Assembly (NCBI GenBank): GCA_903824575.1
Contig: CAIJXJ010000170.1
Coordinates: forward strand, 62,001 to 126,000
Reading direction: 5' to 3'
DNA from: an uncultured Methylobacillus sp.
Lineage (GTDB): Bacteria; Pseudomonadota; Gammaproteobacteria; Burkholderiales; Methylophilaceae
DNA: 64,000 nucleotides
Positions 8,659 to 17,640 of this stretch are shown here, in pieces. The notes beneath the pieces were generated by a model. It ran no database searches. It was not told where the DNA came from and saw nothing but the letters and a program-made list of their open reading frames with translations. The number at the start of each line of letters is the position of its first letter. Within the stretch, counting starts at the first letter, position 1. A program made the translations under genes and the position numbers.

Positions 8659-9744
8659 ATGAAGTGCGGAATCGTAGGACTCCCCAATGTCGGCAAGTCA
8701 ACACTGTTCAATGCCATCACTCAGGCCGGGATTGAGGCGGCGAACTACCCTTTCTGCACCATCGAGCCCAATGTCGGCATTGTCGAAGTGCCGGACCGCC
8801 GACTGGATGGGCTTTCTGCCATTGTCAAGCCACAGAGGGTACAGCATGCCATCGTTGAATTCGTGGACATCGCTGGGCTCGTGGCGGGGGCCTCCAAGGG
8901 CGAAGGCCTCGGCAACAAGTTTCTCGCCAACATCCGCGAAACCGATGCCATCGCTCACGTCGTGCGCTGCTTCGATGACGGCAACATCGTGCATGTTTCA
9001 GGCAAGGTCGATCCCTTGTCCGATGTTGAAATCATCAATACCGAACTGGCGCTGGCCGACATGGAAACGGTAGAGCGCGCCATGAGCCGTGAGCAGAAAA
9101 AGGCCAAATCCGGCGACAAGGATGCACTCGCCCTGTGCAGCGTGTTGGAAAAAGTTCAGAAACAATTGGATCAGGGCAAGCCGGTACGTACTCTGGGACT
9201 GGACACGGACCAGCTGTTTTTGCTGAAACCGTTGTGCCTGCTCACCGTCAAGCCGGTGATGTACCTCGCCAATGTGGATGAGCACGGTTTCGAGCACAAC
9301 CCGTTGCTGGATCAGGTCATCAACATGGCCAAAATAGAAGGTGCACCGGTGGTGTCCATCTGCGCCAAGATCGAGTCCGAAATTGCCGATCTGGAGGAAG
9401 AGGACAAGGCCATGTTCCTCGAGGAAATGAAGCTGGAAGAACCCGGCCTTAACCGAGTCATTCGCGCCACCTATGACCTGCTGGGACTGCAGACCTACTT
9501 CACGGCAGGCGTCAAGGAAGTGCGTGCCTGGACCATCCACAAGGGCGACACCGCGCCGCAAGCCGCAGGCGTCATTCATACCGATTTTGAAAAAGGCTTC
9601 ATCCGCGCCCAGACCATCGCCTACACCGACTTCGTCACCTATAGCGGCGAACAAGGTGCCAAGGAAGCAGGCAAAATGCGGGCCGAAGGCAAGGAATACG
9701 TGGTGCAGGATGGCGACGTATTGAATTTCCTGTTTAACGTCTAA
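8659..9744 (+). CDS. ychF: Redox-regulated ATPase/GTPase YchF (OLA1 family)
   Basis: The 361-residue protein is close to the usual family length of 363. The P-loop GLPNVGKS is at residues 6-13, a G2/G3 region with VDIAGL follows, and the atypical G4 motif NVDE (rather than NKxD) explains the family's preference for ATP. The C-terminal TGS domain is present. YchF associates with ribosomes and affects translation and the oxidative stress response. It appears monocistronic, with a terminator 50 bases downstream. Confidence 0.97.
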   Translation: MKCGIVGLPNVGKSTLFNAITQAGIEAANYPFCTIEPNVGIVEVPDRRLDGLSAIVKPQRVQHAIVEFVDIAGLVAGASKGEGLGNKFLANIRETDAIAHVVRCFDDGNIVHVSGKVDPLSDVEIINTELALADMETVERAMSREQKKAKSGDKDALALCSVLEKVQKQLDQGKPVRTLGLDTDQLFLLKPLCLLTVKPVMYLANVDEHGFEHNPLLDQVINMAKIEGAPVVSICAKIESEIADLEEEDKAMFLEEMKLEEPGLNRVIRATYDLLGLQTYFTAGVKEVRAWTIHKGDTAPQAAGVIHTDFEKGFIRAQTIAYTDFVTYSGEQGAKEAGKMRAEGKEYVVQDGDVLNFLFNV

Positions 9745-9793
9745 CAAAGCCAATCGTTTCACAACATATCACACCACCTCAAAATACCCACGT

Positions 9794-9822
9794 AAGCCCG
9801 GCAAATGCTGGGCTTCTTCGTT
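9794..9822 (+). terminator. Rho-independent terminator after ychF
   Basis: AAGCCC (9794-9799) pairs with GGGCTT (9810-9815), with additional GC pairs inside the loop, followed by a T-rich tract (TCTTCGTTCTT). Confidence 0.7.
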
Positions 9823-9862
9823 CTTACCGTCTCACATCATGCCTTGTCATCCATTATTAAAC

Positions 9863-9902
9863 CGGGTATAGGTTCATACCCGCACAGAATTGTACCGGGT
9901 AC
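9863..9902. repeat. Paired palindromes at the left edge of the integrase island
   Basis: CGGGTAT (9863-9869) and ATACCCG (9876-9882) form a perfect stem with a 6-base loop. Ten bases later GTACC-G-GGTAC (9892-9902) forms a second palindrome. Both lie just before the integrase start at 9925. They could be integrase arm sites, an operator, or part of attL, but no matching copy was found at the right edge. Confidence 0.5.
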
Positions 9903-9924
9903 GGCTAAAAAACCGGAGAATGCG

Positions 9925-11184
9925 ATGCTTACCGATACCCAATGCCGCACGGCCAAACCCAAAGACAAGTCCTACAAACTGCCAGACGGCAACGGCCTAT
10001 ATCTTGAAGTTAAGACAAACGGAGGGAAGGCATGGCGCTACAGGTTTGAACTAGGCGGCAAGGAAAGCATGTTTGCCATTGGCGATTATGTCAGTGCACC
10101 AACAGGTGAAACTCCAGAAGCTGCCAAGATAAGAAAAGATGGTCGGCGCTTTACCGTGGCCGAGGCGCGGGACGAACGCATCAAGGCACGGTCGCTGGTC
10201 AAGCAGGGAATCAACCCGGCCCACAACCGGCAGCTTGAGCGCATCAAGCGCGAACAGGAAAGCGCCACGACATTCGAGGCCGTAGCGAATGAATGGCTAG
10301 CCCTGAAGGATTGGGAAGATGTAACCAAGGCACGCCGGCTAGACATGCTTGAGCGGGTTGTATTTCCAACCATCGGGAAATTACCTATAAAGCAGATTTC
10401 GCCATCCGTCATTCTCGACATTCTAAAGAAGGCATCCGACAAGAACGGGCCATCCGTCATGGCGGAAGCAAAACGCACCATGTTTAGGATTTTTGAGCTT
10501 GCTACTGAGACTTTTCGTGCCGACTCAAATCCTGTTCACCAATGGAGCGAAGCCCTGCCAAAGAACAAAACCCAGCACAAGCGCCCCCTAGAAGTCGCAG
10601 AAATCGGAACATTGCTTCGTGACTTCGAGGGCCATGGAGGACGGCATGAAACAATCGCTGCATTTCGCCTAATGTGGATGGCTCTATGCCGCCCGAGCGA
10701 AGCTGTCGAGGCTCAATGGTCAGAGTTCGATCTTGATGCTGCAATCTGGCGCATTCCAGCCGAGCGGATGAAAAACCGCAAAGAGCATACTATGCCGCTA
10801 CCTACTCAAGCCGTTGAGATGCTGCAAGCGCTGCACGGCATTACCGGAAAGAATGCCCACGTATTCCCCGGACGCGATGATCGATCCAAGCCTATGGCCC
10901 TAGCTTCGCTTCGGCAAGCCCTGCATGTACTTGGTTGGTCAGGGAGATTCAGCCCCCACGCCACGCGCACAACAGGCAGCACCAGACTTAATGAGATGGG
11001 CTACCCCTCAGACTGGATCGAGCGCCAACTAGCCCACACCGAACCCAATACTGTACGCCGCACGTACAACCACGCCGAGCACATGGCTGATCGCGCCAAG
11101 ATGATGCAGCAATGGGCCGACATGCTGGACGCATGGAAGAATGGCGAATCAAAAGTTATTCCGATACATGGCAAAGCTGCATAA
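9925..11184 (+). CDS. Tyrosine integrase, P4/DUF4102 type
   Basis: I use the ATG at 9925 with a GGAG ribosome binding site 7 bases upstream, giving 419 residues. The N-terminal DUF4102 arm-binding domain (about residues 1-95) begins in the typical way (LTDTQCRTAKP). A core-binding domain follows, and then the catalytic domain with the Arg box ALCRPSEAVEAQW, the HATR motif for HxxR, and the final AHTEPNTVRRTYNHAEH segment that holds the last His and the nucleophilic Tyr. It integrates and excises genomic islands. It lies directly after ychF rather than at a tRNA gene, and heads a cluster of accessory and broken genes. Confidence 0.93.
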   Translation: MLTDTQCRTAKPKDKSYKLPDGNGLYLEVKTNGGKAWRYRFELGGKESMFAIGDYVSAPTGETPEAAKIRKDGRRFTVAEARDERIKARSLVKQGINPAHNRQLERIKREQESATTFEAVANEWLALKDWEDVTKARRLDMLERVVFPTIGKLPIKQISPSVILDILKKASDKNGPSVMAEAKRTMFRIFELATETFRADSNPVHQWSEALPKNKTQHKRPLEVAEIGTLLRDFEGHGGRHETIAAFRLMWMALCRPSEAVEAQWSEFDLDAAIWRIPAERMKNRKEHTMPLPTQAVEMLQALHGITGKNAHVFPGRDDRSKPMALASLRQALHVLGWSGRFSPHATRTTGSTRLNEMGYPSDWIERQLAHTEPNTVRRTYNHAEHMADRAKMMQQWADMLDAWKNGESKVIPIHGKAA

Positions 11185-11197
11185 CTGAACCCCATCA

Positions 11198-11231
11198 ATT
11201 ATATGACAAGTGACAATTGACGCTATATAAT
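11198..11231 (+). promoter_or_regulatory. Promoter and possible operator of higBA
   Basis: A -35-like ATGACA (11203-11208) and a perfect TATAAT (11226-11231) are 17 bases apart. The promoter is framed by a perfect 7-base inverted repeat, ATTATAT (11198-11204) and ATATAAT (11225-11231), with TGACA direct repeats between. This is a plausible HigA autorepression site. Confidence 0.6.
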
Positions 11232-11238
11232 AGATGCC

Positions 11239-11517
11239 GTGATACAGTCATTCAAACATAAAGGGCTTGAAGCCTTCTTCTACACCGGAAGCAAGGCAGG
11301 CATACAACCAGCGCATGCAAACAGATTGCAAGTTCAACTAGCCAAGCTAGATACGGCGAAGGATCAGGAAGATATGCGATTGCCCGGCTGGAAGTTGCAC
11401 CAGTTATCGGGCGACCATGCAGGGCATTGGGCGGTTTCAGTTAATGGCAACTGGCGTCTGACTTTCACTTTTAAAAATGGCGATGCTGTCATCGTGAATT
11501 ATCAGGACTACCACTAG
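11239..11517 (+). CDS. higB: HigB/RelE-family toxin
   Basis: The 92-residue protein starts with GTG only 8 bases after the -10 box, so the transcript must be nearly leaderless or start at a second promoter. It has the HigB pattern, including a KLHQLSGDHAGHWAVSV stretch, an NWRLTF strand and a C-terminal NYQDYH. HigB is a ribosome-dependent mRNA endonuclease in characterised members. The toxin-first order with the antitoxin immediately after is typical of hig loci. Confidence 0.9.
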   Translation: MIQSFKHKGLEAFFYTGSKAGIQPAHANRLQVQLAKLDTAKDQEDMRLPGWKLHQLSGDHAGHWAVSVNGNWRLTFTFKNGDAVIVNYQDYH

Positions 11518-11528
11518 AGGTATTGAAC

Positions 11529-11822
11529 ATGAGCAGAATGCACAACCCGCCACACCCGGGCGCAGTATTAAGGGACGGCGTATTTACGGACTCTGAAGTC
11601 ACCGTGACAGACTTTGCCAAGCGTATTGGCGTAACCCGCGTGGCCTTGTCCAACGTGCTTAATGGTAAGAGCGGGATCAGCGCAAGCATGGCTGTCAGGC
11701 TGGCAGCGGCATTAGGTGGCAGCGCAGAGTCTTGGATGCTTCTGCAATCAAACTATGAACTGTGGAACGCAGAGAAAACTCTCAAGGGCGAAGTGTCCAA
11801 GATCGAGCGTCTAGCAGCTTAA
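11529..11822 (+). CDS. higA: HigA-family antitoxin (XRE helix-turn-helix)
   Basis: I choose the ATG at 11529 because AGAGG lies 9 bases upstream; the TTG at 11523 would be too close. The 97-residue protein carries the HigA start (HNPPHPGAVLRDG) and an XRE-type helix-turn-helix at about residues 25-65. HigA proteins neutralise HigB and repress their own promoter. It follows higB by 11 bases. Confidence 0.92.
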   Translation: MSRMHNPPHPGAVLRDGVFTDSEVTVTDFAKRIGVTRVALSNVLNGKSGISASMAVRLAAALGGSAESWMLLQSNYELWNAEKTLKGEVSKIERLAA

Positions 11823-11917
11823 AGAGTTTCACCGTCCTCCATGCGGATCATGGGGTAGGCAGCATTAAGAAGTCAAAGGGATAGGTAGGCTTCTACATAC
11901 TGCAACAAATATCATTG

Positions 11918-11997
11918 AATATGTTGCGATTGCAACGAAATCGCAACATATTTTATTGACCTGTTGTCGCCAGCGACATAAACTCGGCATGTGTCGC
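11918..11997 (+). promoter_or_regulatory. Operator-like palindromes and promoter upstream of the fic gene
   Basis: A perfect 14-base inverted repeat occupies 11918-11931 and 11939-11952 (AATATGTTGCGATT and its complement, 7-base spacer). Just downstream is a candidate promoter, TTGACC (11956-11961) with a TAAACT-like -10 at 11979-11984. TGTCGC-CA-GCGACA (11965-11978) sits inside it, and a further TGTCGC is at 11992-11997. This density of symmetric sites suggests tight repression of the Fic gene. Confidence 0.55.
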
Positions 11998-12017
11998 AAA
12001 ACTTGTAAAATTGAATC

Positions 12018-13124
12018 ATGACCGATTGGCGTCCAGACCAGCCCTATAACGACTTGCCCCCTTTGCCGCCAGCCGCAGAGGTTGAAACGCGCCCAGTACT
12101 CAAGCAGTGCATTGCTGCGCGCGCAGCCTTGGCAGAACTGAAACAGGCAGCGGAATTGATTCCAAATCAGGGTGTCCTGATCAATGCGCTGCCACTACTG
12201 GAAGCACAAGCCAGCTCGGAAATCGAGAACATCGTCACCACCACAGACCGGCTTTTTCAGTACCAGAGCGCCGGGGAGCATGCCGATCCCGCCACCCGCG
12301 AAGCATTGCGTCACAGTAGCGCACTACTGGAAGGGTATCGGGCACTCAAGCAATTCCCATTGAACACTCGCACGGCGGAACAGGTTTGCTCACGTATCAA
12401 GGGCATCGAGATGCAGGTCAGGCGCGTGCCGGGAACGGCACTCGCCAATCAAGCAACCGGAGAAGTGATCTACACCCCGCCTGTCGGTGAAGATTTGCTG
12501 AGGACAAAACTCGCCAACTGGGAACGCTATCTTCATGAACAGCGCGATATCGATCCTTTGATCCGTATGGCGGTTGGGCATTACCAGTTCGAGGCAATCC
12601 ACCCCTTCACCGATGGCAATGGTCGCACCGGGCGCATTCTGAACAGTCTGTTTTTGATTCAGGAAGACTTGCTGACGCTACCGATTCTTTATCTCAGCCG
12701 CCACATCATCAAGAACAAAGCCGAATACTACCGGCTGCTGCTGGACATCACGCGCAGCCAAGCATGGGAGCCGTGGATTATCTATTTGCTTGTAGGCATT
12801 GAGGATACGGCGCGTTGGACGACGACCAAGATTTCAGCGATCCGCAATCTGTCAGCATTGACCATCACGCATGTAAAACAGGCTGCACCGAAAATCTATA
12901 GCCGCGAGCTGGTCGATTTGATCTTTGACCTGCCGTACTGCCGAATTCAAAATCTCGTAGAGAGAGACATCGCCGGCCGCCAAGCGGCTTCGCGCTATCT
13001 CAAGCAACTCGTTGAAATTGGGGTGCTGGAAGAAAGAACCGTCGGGCGCGACAAGCTATTTATTCATCCGAAGCTGATGCATCTGCTGACGCGGGATGAC
13101 AACACGATTGCAGCTTACTCATAA
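12018..13124 (+). CDS. Fic-domain protein (predicted AMP transferase) with N-terminal inhibitory helix and C-terminal winged-helix region
   Basis: The 368-residue protein has the full Fic active-site loop [12 protein letters not shown] at residues 195-206. An N-terminal inhibitory motif of the S/TxxxE-G/N type is visible at residues 66-71 (Ser66, Glu70, Asn71), which makes it a self-inhibited class II Fic protein. The Fic_N-like region precedes it, and the last 90 residues look like a winged helix-turn-helix. Family members modify proteins with AMP from ATP. The winged helix and the palindromes upstream suggest autoregulation. It is intact, unlike the genes that follow it in the island. Confidence 0.9.
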   Translation: MTDWRPDQPYNDLPPLPPAAEVETRPVLKQCIAARAALAELKQAAELIPNQGVLINALPLLEAQASSEIENIVTTTDRLFQYQSAGEHADPATREALRHSSALLEGYRALKQFPLNTRTAEQVCSRIKGIEMQVRRVPGTALANQATGEVIYTPPVGEDLLRTKLANWERYLHEQRDIDPLIRMAVGHYQFEAIHPFTDGNGRTGRILNSLFLIQEDLLTLPILYLSRHIIKNKAEYYRLLLDITRSQAWEPWIIYLLVGIEDTARWTTTKISAIRNLSALTITHVKQAAPKIYSRELVDLIFDLPYCRIQNLVERDIAGRQAASRYLKQLVEIGVLEERTVGRDKLFIHPKLMHLLTRDDNTIAAYS

Positions 13125-13218
13125 TGAATTCGAGTAAATCAAAGCGAGAATATTTTTGGCGCATGTATTGCGTAAAAATATCTCCAATCACGCTGCATGC
13201 AGCCGTATAAGGTTTCCG

Positions 13219-13542
13219 ATGGAACTTATCGACAACATTAACCGCCTGCTCGGCGACGACTTGAAACAGACGATCAAGCCAGGTGCCCGCTTGAAGATCG
13301 CGGCCTCCTGCTTTTCGATGTACGCGTTCGAGGCGCTCAAGGCCGAATTGGAGAAAGTTGAAGAGCTGAATTTCATCTTCACCTCGCCAACGTTTGTCGC
13401 CAACGAGGTTACGGATGAGCAAAAGTACAACAAGATCAGCAATCTGATAACGAAACTTCGCCGTCGAGACGTGATTGTGAATACTGGCTCGGATTCAGCG
13501 CCCTGTTGGCATCTTGCAAAGAGGCTCGCAGAGAAAAAATAG
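13219..13542 (+). pseudogene. Chimeric remnant: helicase N-terminus joined to a winged-helix C-terminus
   Basis: The frame begins at ATG 13219. Its first 65 or so residues match my knowledge of the N-terminus of a large SNF2-type helicase linked to type III restriction loci (MELIDNIN, KIAASCFS and FIFTSPTFV stretches). After TDEQKYN the sequence changes to a short winged-helix-like tail (NKISNLITKLRRR, then NTGSDSAPCW) that does not belong to that family. It looks like an internal deletion that fused two genes in frame. The last codons enter the GCAGAGA repeat region. A function is unlikely but expression as a 107-residue protein is possible. Confidence 0.6.
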
Positions 13543-13740
13543 AAACTTGCAGAGAAACTTTTTTATCTAACACTTATGACTCAATGGGTTACATCTCTCT
13601 GCAAATGAATTTGCAGAGAGAGAGAGAGAGAGAGAGAGAGCACGAAAAGGGTGGCTGTTGTAGAGTGCAAAACGGCTTTCGCGCTCCACAAAATTGCAGA
13701 GAAAAATAGAGTAATGCAGAGAGATAGCAGAGAAAAATGA
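13528..13740. repeat. Dispersed GCAGAGA repeats with an AG microsatellite and a palindrome
   Basis: GCAGAGA occurs in the forward direction at 13528, 13549, 13613, 13696, 13716 and 13727, and as its complement near 13595. The pairs at 13528/13549 and 13696/13716 are spaced about two helix turns apart. A near-perfect palindrome spans 13595-13620 (12-base arms, GA centre). It runs directly into an uninterrupted AG tract of 13 units at 13615-13640. The spacing is irregular and no spacers of constant length exist, so this is not CRISPR. Confidence 0.8.
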
Positions 13741-13841
13741 AACTCAAATTCAAAACGCAGGCCTATCAAACGGCGGCAGTACAGGCCGTAGTCGACTGTT
13801 TCAAAGGACAGCCACCCGCTTCCGTGGAAGCCATCAGCTAG
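13737..13841 (+). pseudogene. N-terminal fragment of a type III restriction endonuclease (Res) subunit
   Basis: Thirty-four codons starting MKLKFKTQAYQT match the known start of type III Res helicase-nuclease proteins, which are usually near 1000 residues. The frame ends at a TAG created where it meets an unrelated AlpA-like fragment. The start is inside the GCAGAGA repeat zone. It is a deletion remnant. Confidence 0.6.
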
Positions 13842-13984
13842 GCATCAGCCGGACGAAAGCTTATGCCGAAATGAAAGCGGGGCGCTTAACGCCGCTCAAA
13901 ATTGAACGGCGAATTTTCATCCATCAAGACGAAGCGGAAAGGTGGATTGGTTCGCGCCCGCGAGAGCCGATTTCCCAAGATTGA
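13838..13984 (+). pseudogene. C-terminal fragment of an AlpA-like/HTH_17 regulator
   Basis: Reading from 13838, the frame gives LGISRTKAYAEMKAGRL and then RRIFIHQDEAERWI, the second half of a MerR-like helix-turn-helix of the AlpA/excisionase family. The first helix and start codon are missing. Such genes usually accompany P4-type integrases, so this is probably the former regulator of the island. Confidence 0.6.
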
Positions 13985-14022
13985 CTGACCACAAGGACAG
14001 CGGAATCTAGGGTGTTGTAAGC

Positions 14023-14051
14023 AACGGCATCGGTCTTCGGTGCCGTTTTTC
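14023..14051 (+). terminator. Rho-independent terminator at right end of island
   Basis: AACGGCA (14023-14029) pairs with TGCCGTT (14041-14047) around a small CGG-containing loop, followed by TTTTT and CCC. Confidence 0.75.
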
Positions 14052-14125
14052 CCTTTGAAAATTTTTTTGGGGGGAAGCGAAAAAATGAATGGCCGTCTGC
14101 TAAAAGCACAGAGTAAAATAGCCTG

Positions 14126-14857
14126 ATGGAAAAAGTACGTCTTTCAAAAGTCATGTCCGAACAGGGTATTTGCTCACGCCGCGAGGCGGACAGCTACATT
14201 GAGCAGGGGCTGGTTCTGGTTGATGGCGTTGCCATCAGCGAACTCGGCACCCGTATCTTCCCCAACCAGACCATCACGCTGGCAAAGGGCGCACAGGTGC
14301 AGCAGCAGGCACGTGTCACCATCCTGTTGCATAAGCCCATGGCCTATGTCTCGGCTCAGGCGGAAGATGGTTACTTGCCGGCGGTGTCCCTGATCAACGC
14401 GGCCTCGCGCTTCTCTGGTGACAAATCACCGCTCCGCTTTTCCCCCAGTCATTTCAAGGGCCTTGCCCCCGCCGGTCGACTGGACATCGATTCCACCGGC
14501 CTGTTGGTAATGACGCAGGATGGCCGCATTGCAAAACTCCTGATCGGCGATGAATCCAAGATCGAAAAGGAATACCTGGTGCGGGTGACGGGCACACTGT
14601 CGGATCGTGGCATGCGCATGCTGAACCACGGCCTGTCGCTGGACGATGTGCCATTGCGACCGGCCAAGGTGAGTTGGGCCAATGAAGACCAGTTGCGCTT
14701 CGTGCTGCGCGAAGGCAAGAAACGCCAGATCCGCCGTATGTGTGAACTGGTCGGACTGGAAGTGGTTGGACTCAAGCGCGTGCGTATCGGACAGATTTCA
14801 CTGTCGGACCTGCCGGTCGGACAGTGGCGCTATCTGGGCGAGAAGGAACGGTTTTAA
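14126..14857 (+). CDS. rluF: RsuA/RluF-family rRNA pseudouridine synthase
   Basis: The 243-residue enzyme has an N-terminal S4 RNA-binding domain (about residues 5-50, with the [18 protein letters not shown] core) and a pseudouridine synthase domain. The catalytic Asp lies in [11 protein letters not shown] (about residue 119). The [12 protein letters not shown] motif typical of the RsuA/RluB/E/F group follows. RluF modifies U2604 of 23S rRNA in E. coli. I favour RluF over RsuA because of the short insert and the C-terminal SDLPVGQWR, but the exact target is not certain. Confidence 0.85.
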   Translation: MEKVRLSKVMSEQGICSRREADSYIEQGLVLVDGVAISELGTRIFPNQTITLAKGAQVQQQARVTILLHKPMAYVSAQAEDGYLPAVSLINAASRFSGDKSPLRFSPSHFKGLAPAGRLDIDSTGLLVMTQDGRIAKLLIGDESKIEKEYLVRVTGTLSDRGMRMLNHGLSLDDVPLRPAKVSWANEDQLRFVLREGKKRQIRRMCELVGLEVVGLKRVRIGQISLSDLPVGQWRYLGEKERF

Positions 14858-14952
14858 TCTGCGGCCACCCGCCGCCGCGAGTGCAACTTTCGAACCATCC
14901 GCCTTTCGTGGCAGAATATGTCCAATCCCCAAAAACTGACGGCGGTCACGTC

Positions 14953-15363
14953 ATGCAAAATCATAAAGAAGCCGTTCGGAAATTCTACGACGCCATCTGG
15001 AACAATGACGAGAAATCCATCATTCCCGAACTGTTGTCAGAGGACTTCAGCTTTCGCGGCTCTCTGGGACCCAAGCACCGGGGCCATAAGGGCTTCATCC
15101 AGTACATGGATTTCATCCGCAGCGCACTCGGCAATTATCGCTGCGAAATCATTGACATGGTGGCGGAGGACAACAAGCTGTACGCACGCATGTTGTATTC
15201 AGGCGTGCACAAGGGCGAATTGTTCGGCTACGCACCGACCCACGGCAAGATCAAATGGGATGGTGTCGCCGTGTTCACCTTCGACCAGGGGAAAATAGCC
15301 GAACTTTGGGTCCTGGGTGATGTGCACGACGTCATCCTGCAACTGACACGCTATATGGGCTGA
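14953..15363 (+). CDS. SnoaL-like/NTF2-fold polyketide cyclase family protein
   Basis: I start at ATG 14953 (MQNHKEAVRKFYDAIW), giving 136 residues. The pattern is that of SnoaL-like ester cyclases: a first helix with KFYDAIWN, an acidic pocket region, and the GKIAELWVLGD strand near the C-terminus. These small cone-shaped proteins bind or isomerise varied small molecules, and their substrates cannot be predicted from sequence. It is a lone gene convergent with ygiQ. Confidence 0.75.
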   Translation: MQNHKEAVRKFYDAIWNNDEKSIIPELLSEDFSFRGSLGPKHRGHKGFIQYMDFIRSALGNYRCEIIDMVAEDNKLYARMLYSGVHKGELFGYAPTHGKIKWDGVAVFTFDQGKIAELWVLGDVHDVILQLTRYMG

Positions 15364-15369
15364 CGGGGC

Positions 15370-17517
15370 CTAATAATGCCGGGGCGCTGGTTTCTTGTAA
15401 GCGCCCACCCTGGCCTTGACTTCGCCTGCGGGCTTCTTGCCTGCTGCCGGGAAATGACCGGTCTTTTTAGGCGCGACACCGGTGCCGAGCGGTTGCCACT
15501 CCGGGATCAGGTGCTTCTTGCCATTGCCAATCAAATCCATCCGCCCCATGGCCTTCAAGGCTTCCCGCAACAACGGCCAGTTGGCGGGGTCGTGATAGCG
15601 CAGGAAGGCCTTATGCAGGCGGCGCTGGCCGGCGGCGCGAGGAATCGGCACATCTTCGCTGTCTTTAGTCACCTTGCGCAGCGGATTTTTGCCGGAGTGA
15701 TACATGGCGGTGGCCATCGCCATCGGCGTCGGCGTGAAATTCTGTACCTGATCCAGGCGGAAATTGTTGCGCTTCAACCACAGCGCCAGATTCAGCATGT
15801 CGGTGTCGGTCGTGCCCGGGTGGGCGGCAATGAAATACGGAATCAGGTATTGCTCCTTGCCCGCTTCCTTCGAGAACTTATCGAACATCTGCTTGAATTT
15901 GTCATAGGCCCCCATGCCCGGCTTCATCATCTTGGACAGCACGTTCTGCTCGGTATGCTCGGGCGCAATCTTCAAATATCCACCAACGTGATGCTGCACC
16001 AGTTCCTTGACGTACTCGGGGGACCTCACCGCCAGATCGTAGCGCAGGCCTGAGCCGATCAGGATCTTCTTCACGCCCTTAATCTGACGGGCCTTGCGAT
16101 AGAGCTGAATCAACGCTGAGTGATCGGTATTAAGGTTATCGCAGATGTCCGGATAGACGCAGGACAGCTTGCGGCAGGAAGCTTCGATTTTTTCATCCTT
16201 GCAGGCCAGCCGGTACATGTTGGCAGTAGGCCCCCCGAGGTCGGAGATGATGCCAGTGAAACCTTCCACCTTGTCGCGAATCTCCTCGATCTCGTGCAGG
16301 ATGGATTCCTCCGAACGGCTCTGAATGATGCGGCCTTCGTGCTCGGTAATGGAACAAAAGGTGCATCCACCAAAACAGCCACGCATGATGTTGACCGAAA
16401 AACGGATCATGTCCCAGGCCGGAATCTTGGCCCCGGCATAGGCCGGATGCGGGCCGCGCGCATAAGGCAGGCCGAACACATGATCCATCTCTTTTGTCGT
16501 CAGCGGAATCGGCGGCGGATTGAGCCACACCTCACGGTCGCCATGGCGCTGCACCAGAGCGCGCGCATTGCCTGGATTGGATTCGAGATGCAACACGCGC
16601 GAGGCATGGGCGTACAGCACCGGGTCTTTCGACACTTCCTCATAGGAAGGCAGGCGCACCACCTGATGGGCGCGATCAAGCCTTGGCTTGCGATGGATCT
16701 GCACCGCTTTGACGCCGGGTTCCAACTTGGCGTCAGTGGCGCAGGCTGCCCCCTCGCCCATCTGCATGACATAGGGATTGATATGCGGCTCGACGTGGCC
16801 GGGCCGGTCCATGCTGCTGGACGCCACCTCCAGCCAATCCGGGGGGATGCCCTTGCGAAGGAAAGCGGTACCGCGCAGGTCGGTGATCTCACGTACCGGT
16901 TCGCCCTTGGCCAGGCGATGCGACAATTCCACCAGTGCGCGCTCAGCATTGCCATAGAGCAGGATGTCGGCCTTGGAATCCACCAGCACCGAGCGCCGGA
17001 CCTTATCAGACCAGTAATCGTAATGGGCAATACGACGCAAGCTGGCCTCGATGCTGCCGATCACTACCGGCACCTCGGAATAGGCCTCACGGCAACGCTG
17101 CGAGTAAACCAGAACCGCGCGATCCGGGCGTTTTCCAGCTTCGCCGCCTGGCGTATAGGCATCATCCGAGCGAATCTTGCGCTCGGCAGTATAGCGATTG
17201 ACCATGGAATCCATGTTGCCGGCAGTGACGCCGAAATACAGATTAGGCTTGCCCAATGCCTTGAAGGCTGCCGCCGATTGCCAGTCAGGCTGGGCCAGGA
17301 TGCCGACTCGAAAGCCCTGTGCCTCCAGCAGGCGCCCAACCAGAGCCATACCAAAGCTGGGATGGTCGATGTAGGCGTCACCCGTCACCAGAATGATGTC
17401 ACAGGAGTCCCAGCCTAAGGTGTCCATTTCAGCCCGTGAAATCGGCAGGAATGGAGCCCGTCCGAAGCGGCTGGCCCAGTAAGGTCGGTAGGAAGTCAGT
17501 TCACGCGGCGTTTGCAT
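15370..17517 (-). CDS. ygiQ: YgiQ family radical SAM protein
   Basis: The 715-residue protein contains a cobalamin-binding-like N-terminal region and a radical SAM core. The cluster-binding motif [10 protein letters not shown] (CxxxCxxC) is encoded near 16360-16385. The N-terminal [14 protein letters not shown] region and the Lys-rich C-terminal tail are usual in the family. YgiQ proteins carry a SAM-cleaving 4Fe-4S cluster, and their reaction is unknown. It is convergent with the SnoaL-like gene, with only six bases between them. Confidence 0.95.
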   Translation of the reverse strand: MQTPRELTSYRPYWASRFGRAPFLPISRAEMDTLGWDSCDIILVTGDAYIDHPSFGMALVGRLLEAQGFRVGILAQPDWQSAAAFKALGKPNLYFGVTAGNMDSMVNRYTAERKIRSDDAYTPGGEAGKRPDRAVLVYSQRCREAYSEVPVVIGSIEASLRRIAHYDYWSDKVRRSVLVDSKADILLYGNAERALVELSHRLAKGEPVREITDLRGTAFLRKGIPPDWLEVASSSMDRPGHVEPHINPYVMQMGEGAACATDAKLEPGVKAVQIHRKPRLDRAHQVVRLPSYEEVSKDPVLYAHASRVLHLESNPGNARALVQRHGDREVWLNPPPIPLTTKEMDHVFGLPYARGPHPAYAGAKIPAWDMIRFSVNIMRGCFGGCTFCSITEHEGRIIQSRSEESILHEIEEIRDKVEGFTGIISDLGGPTANMYRLACKDEKIEASCRKLSCVYPDICDNLNTDHSALIQLYRKARQIKGVKKILIGSGLRYDLAVRSPEYVKELVQHHVGGYLKIAPEHTEQNVLSKMMKPGMGAYDKFKQMFDKFSKEAGKEQYLIPYFIAAHPGTTDTDMLNLALWLKRNNFRLDQVQNFTPTPMAMATAMYHSGKNPLRKVTKDSEDVPIPRAAGQRRLHKAFLRYHDPANWPLLREALKAMGRMDLIGNGKKHLIPEWQPLGTGVAPKKTGHFPAAGKKPAGEVKARVGAYKKPAPRHY

Positions 17518-17640
17518 AGGGCGACATTGTACGCTGTGGCCGCAATGCTATCGACCCGGGGGTGGATGTGGCTATTGCGGCGCAACATGAAATCCTGCAT
17601 ACCTGCTGAAAACGGGTGGACATTCCGATAGCCAAAACAG

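Noticed and set aside
9745-9924. tRNA or tmRNA fragment as attachment site
   Set aside because: The stem near 9863 does not fit a T-arm, and no cloverleaf can be drawn.
13506-13709. 67-residue ORF with an RERERE run
   Set aside because: It is only a translation of the AG microsatellite and flanking repeats, with no ribosome binding site.
13528-13740. CRISPR-like array
   Set aside because: The repeats are only 7-9 bases, irregularly spaced, and lack unique spacers of constant length or cas genes.
16120-17418. 432-residue plus-strand ORF
   Set aside because: It lies antisense to ygiQ, which has clear radical SAM motifs; the ORF is a shadow of GC-rich codon use.
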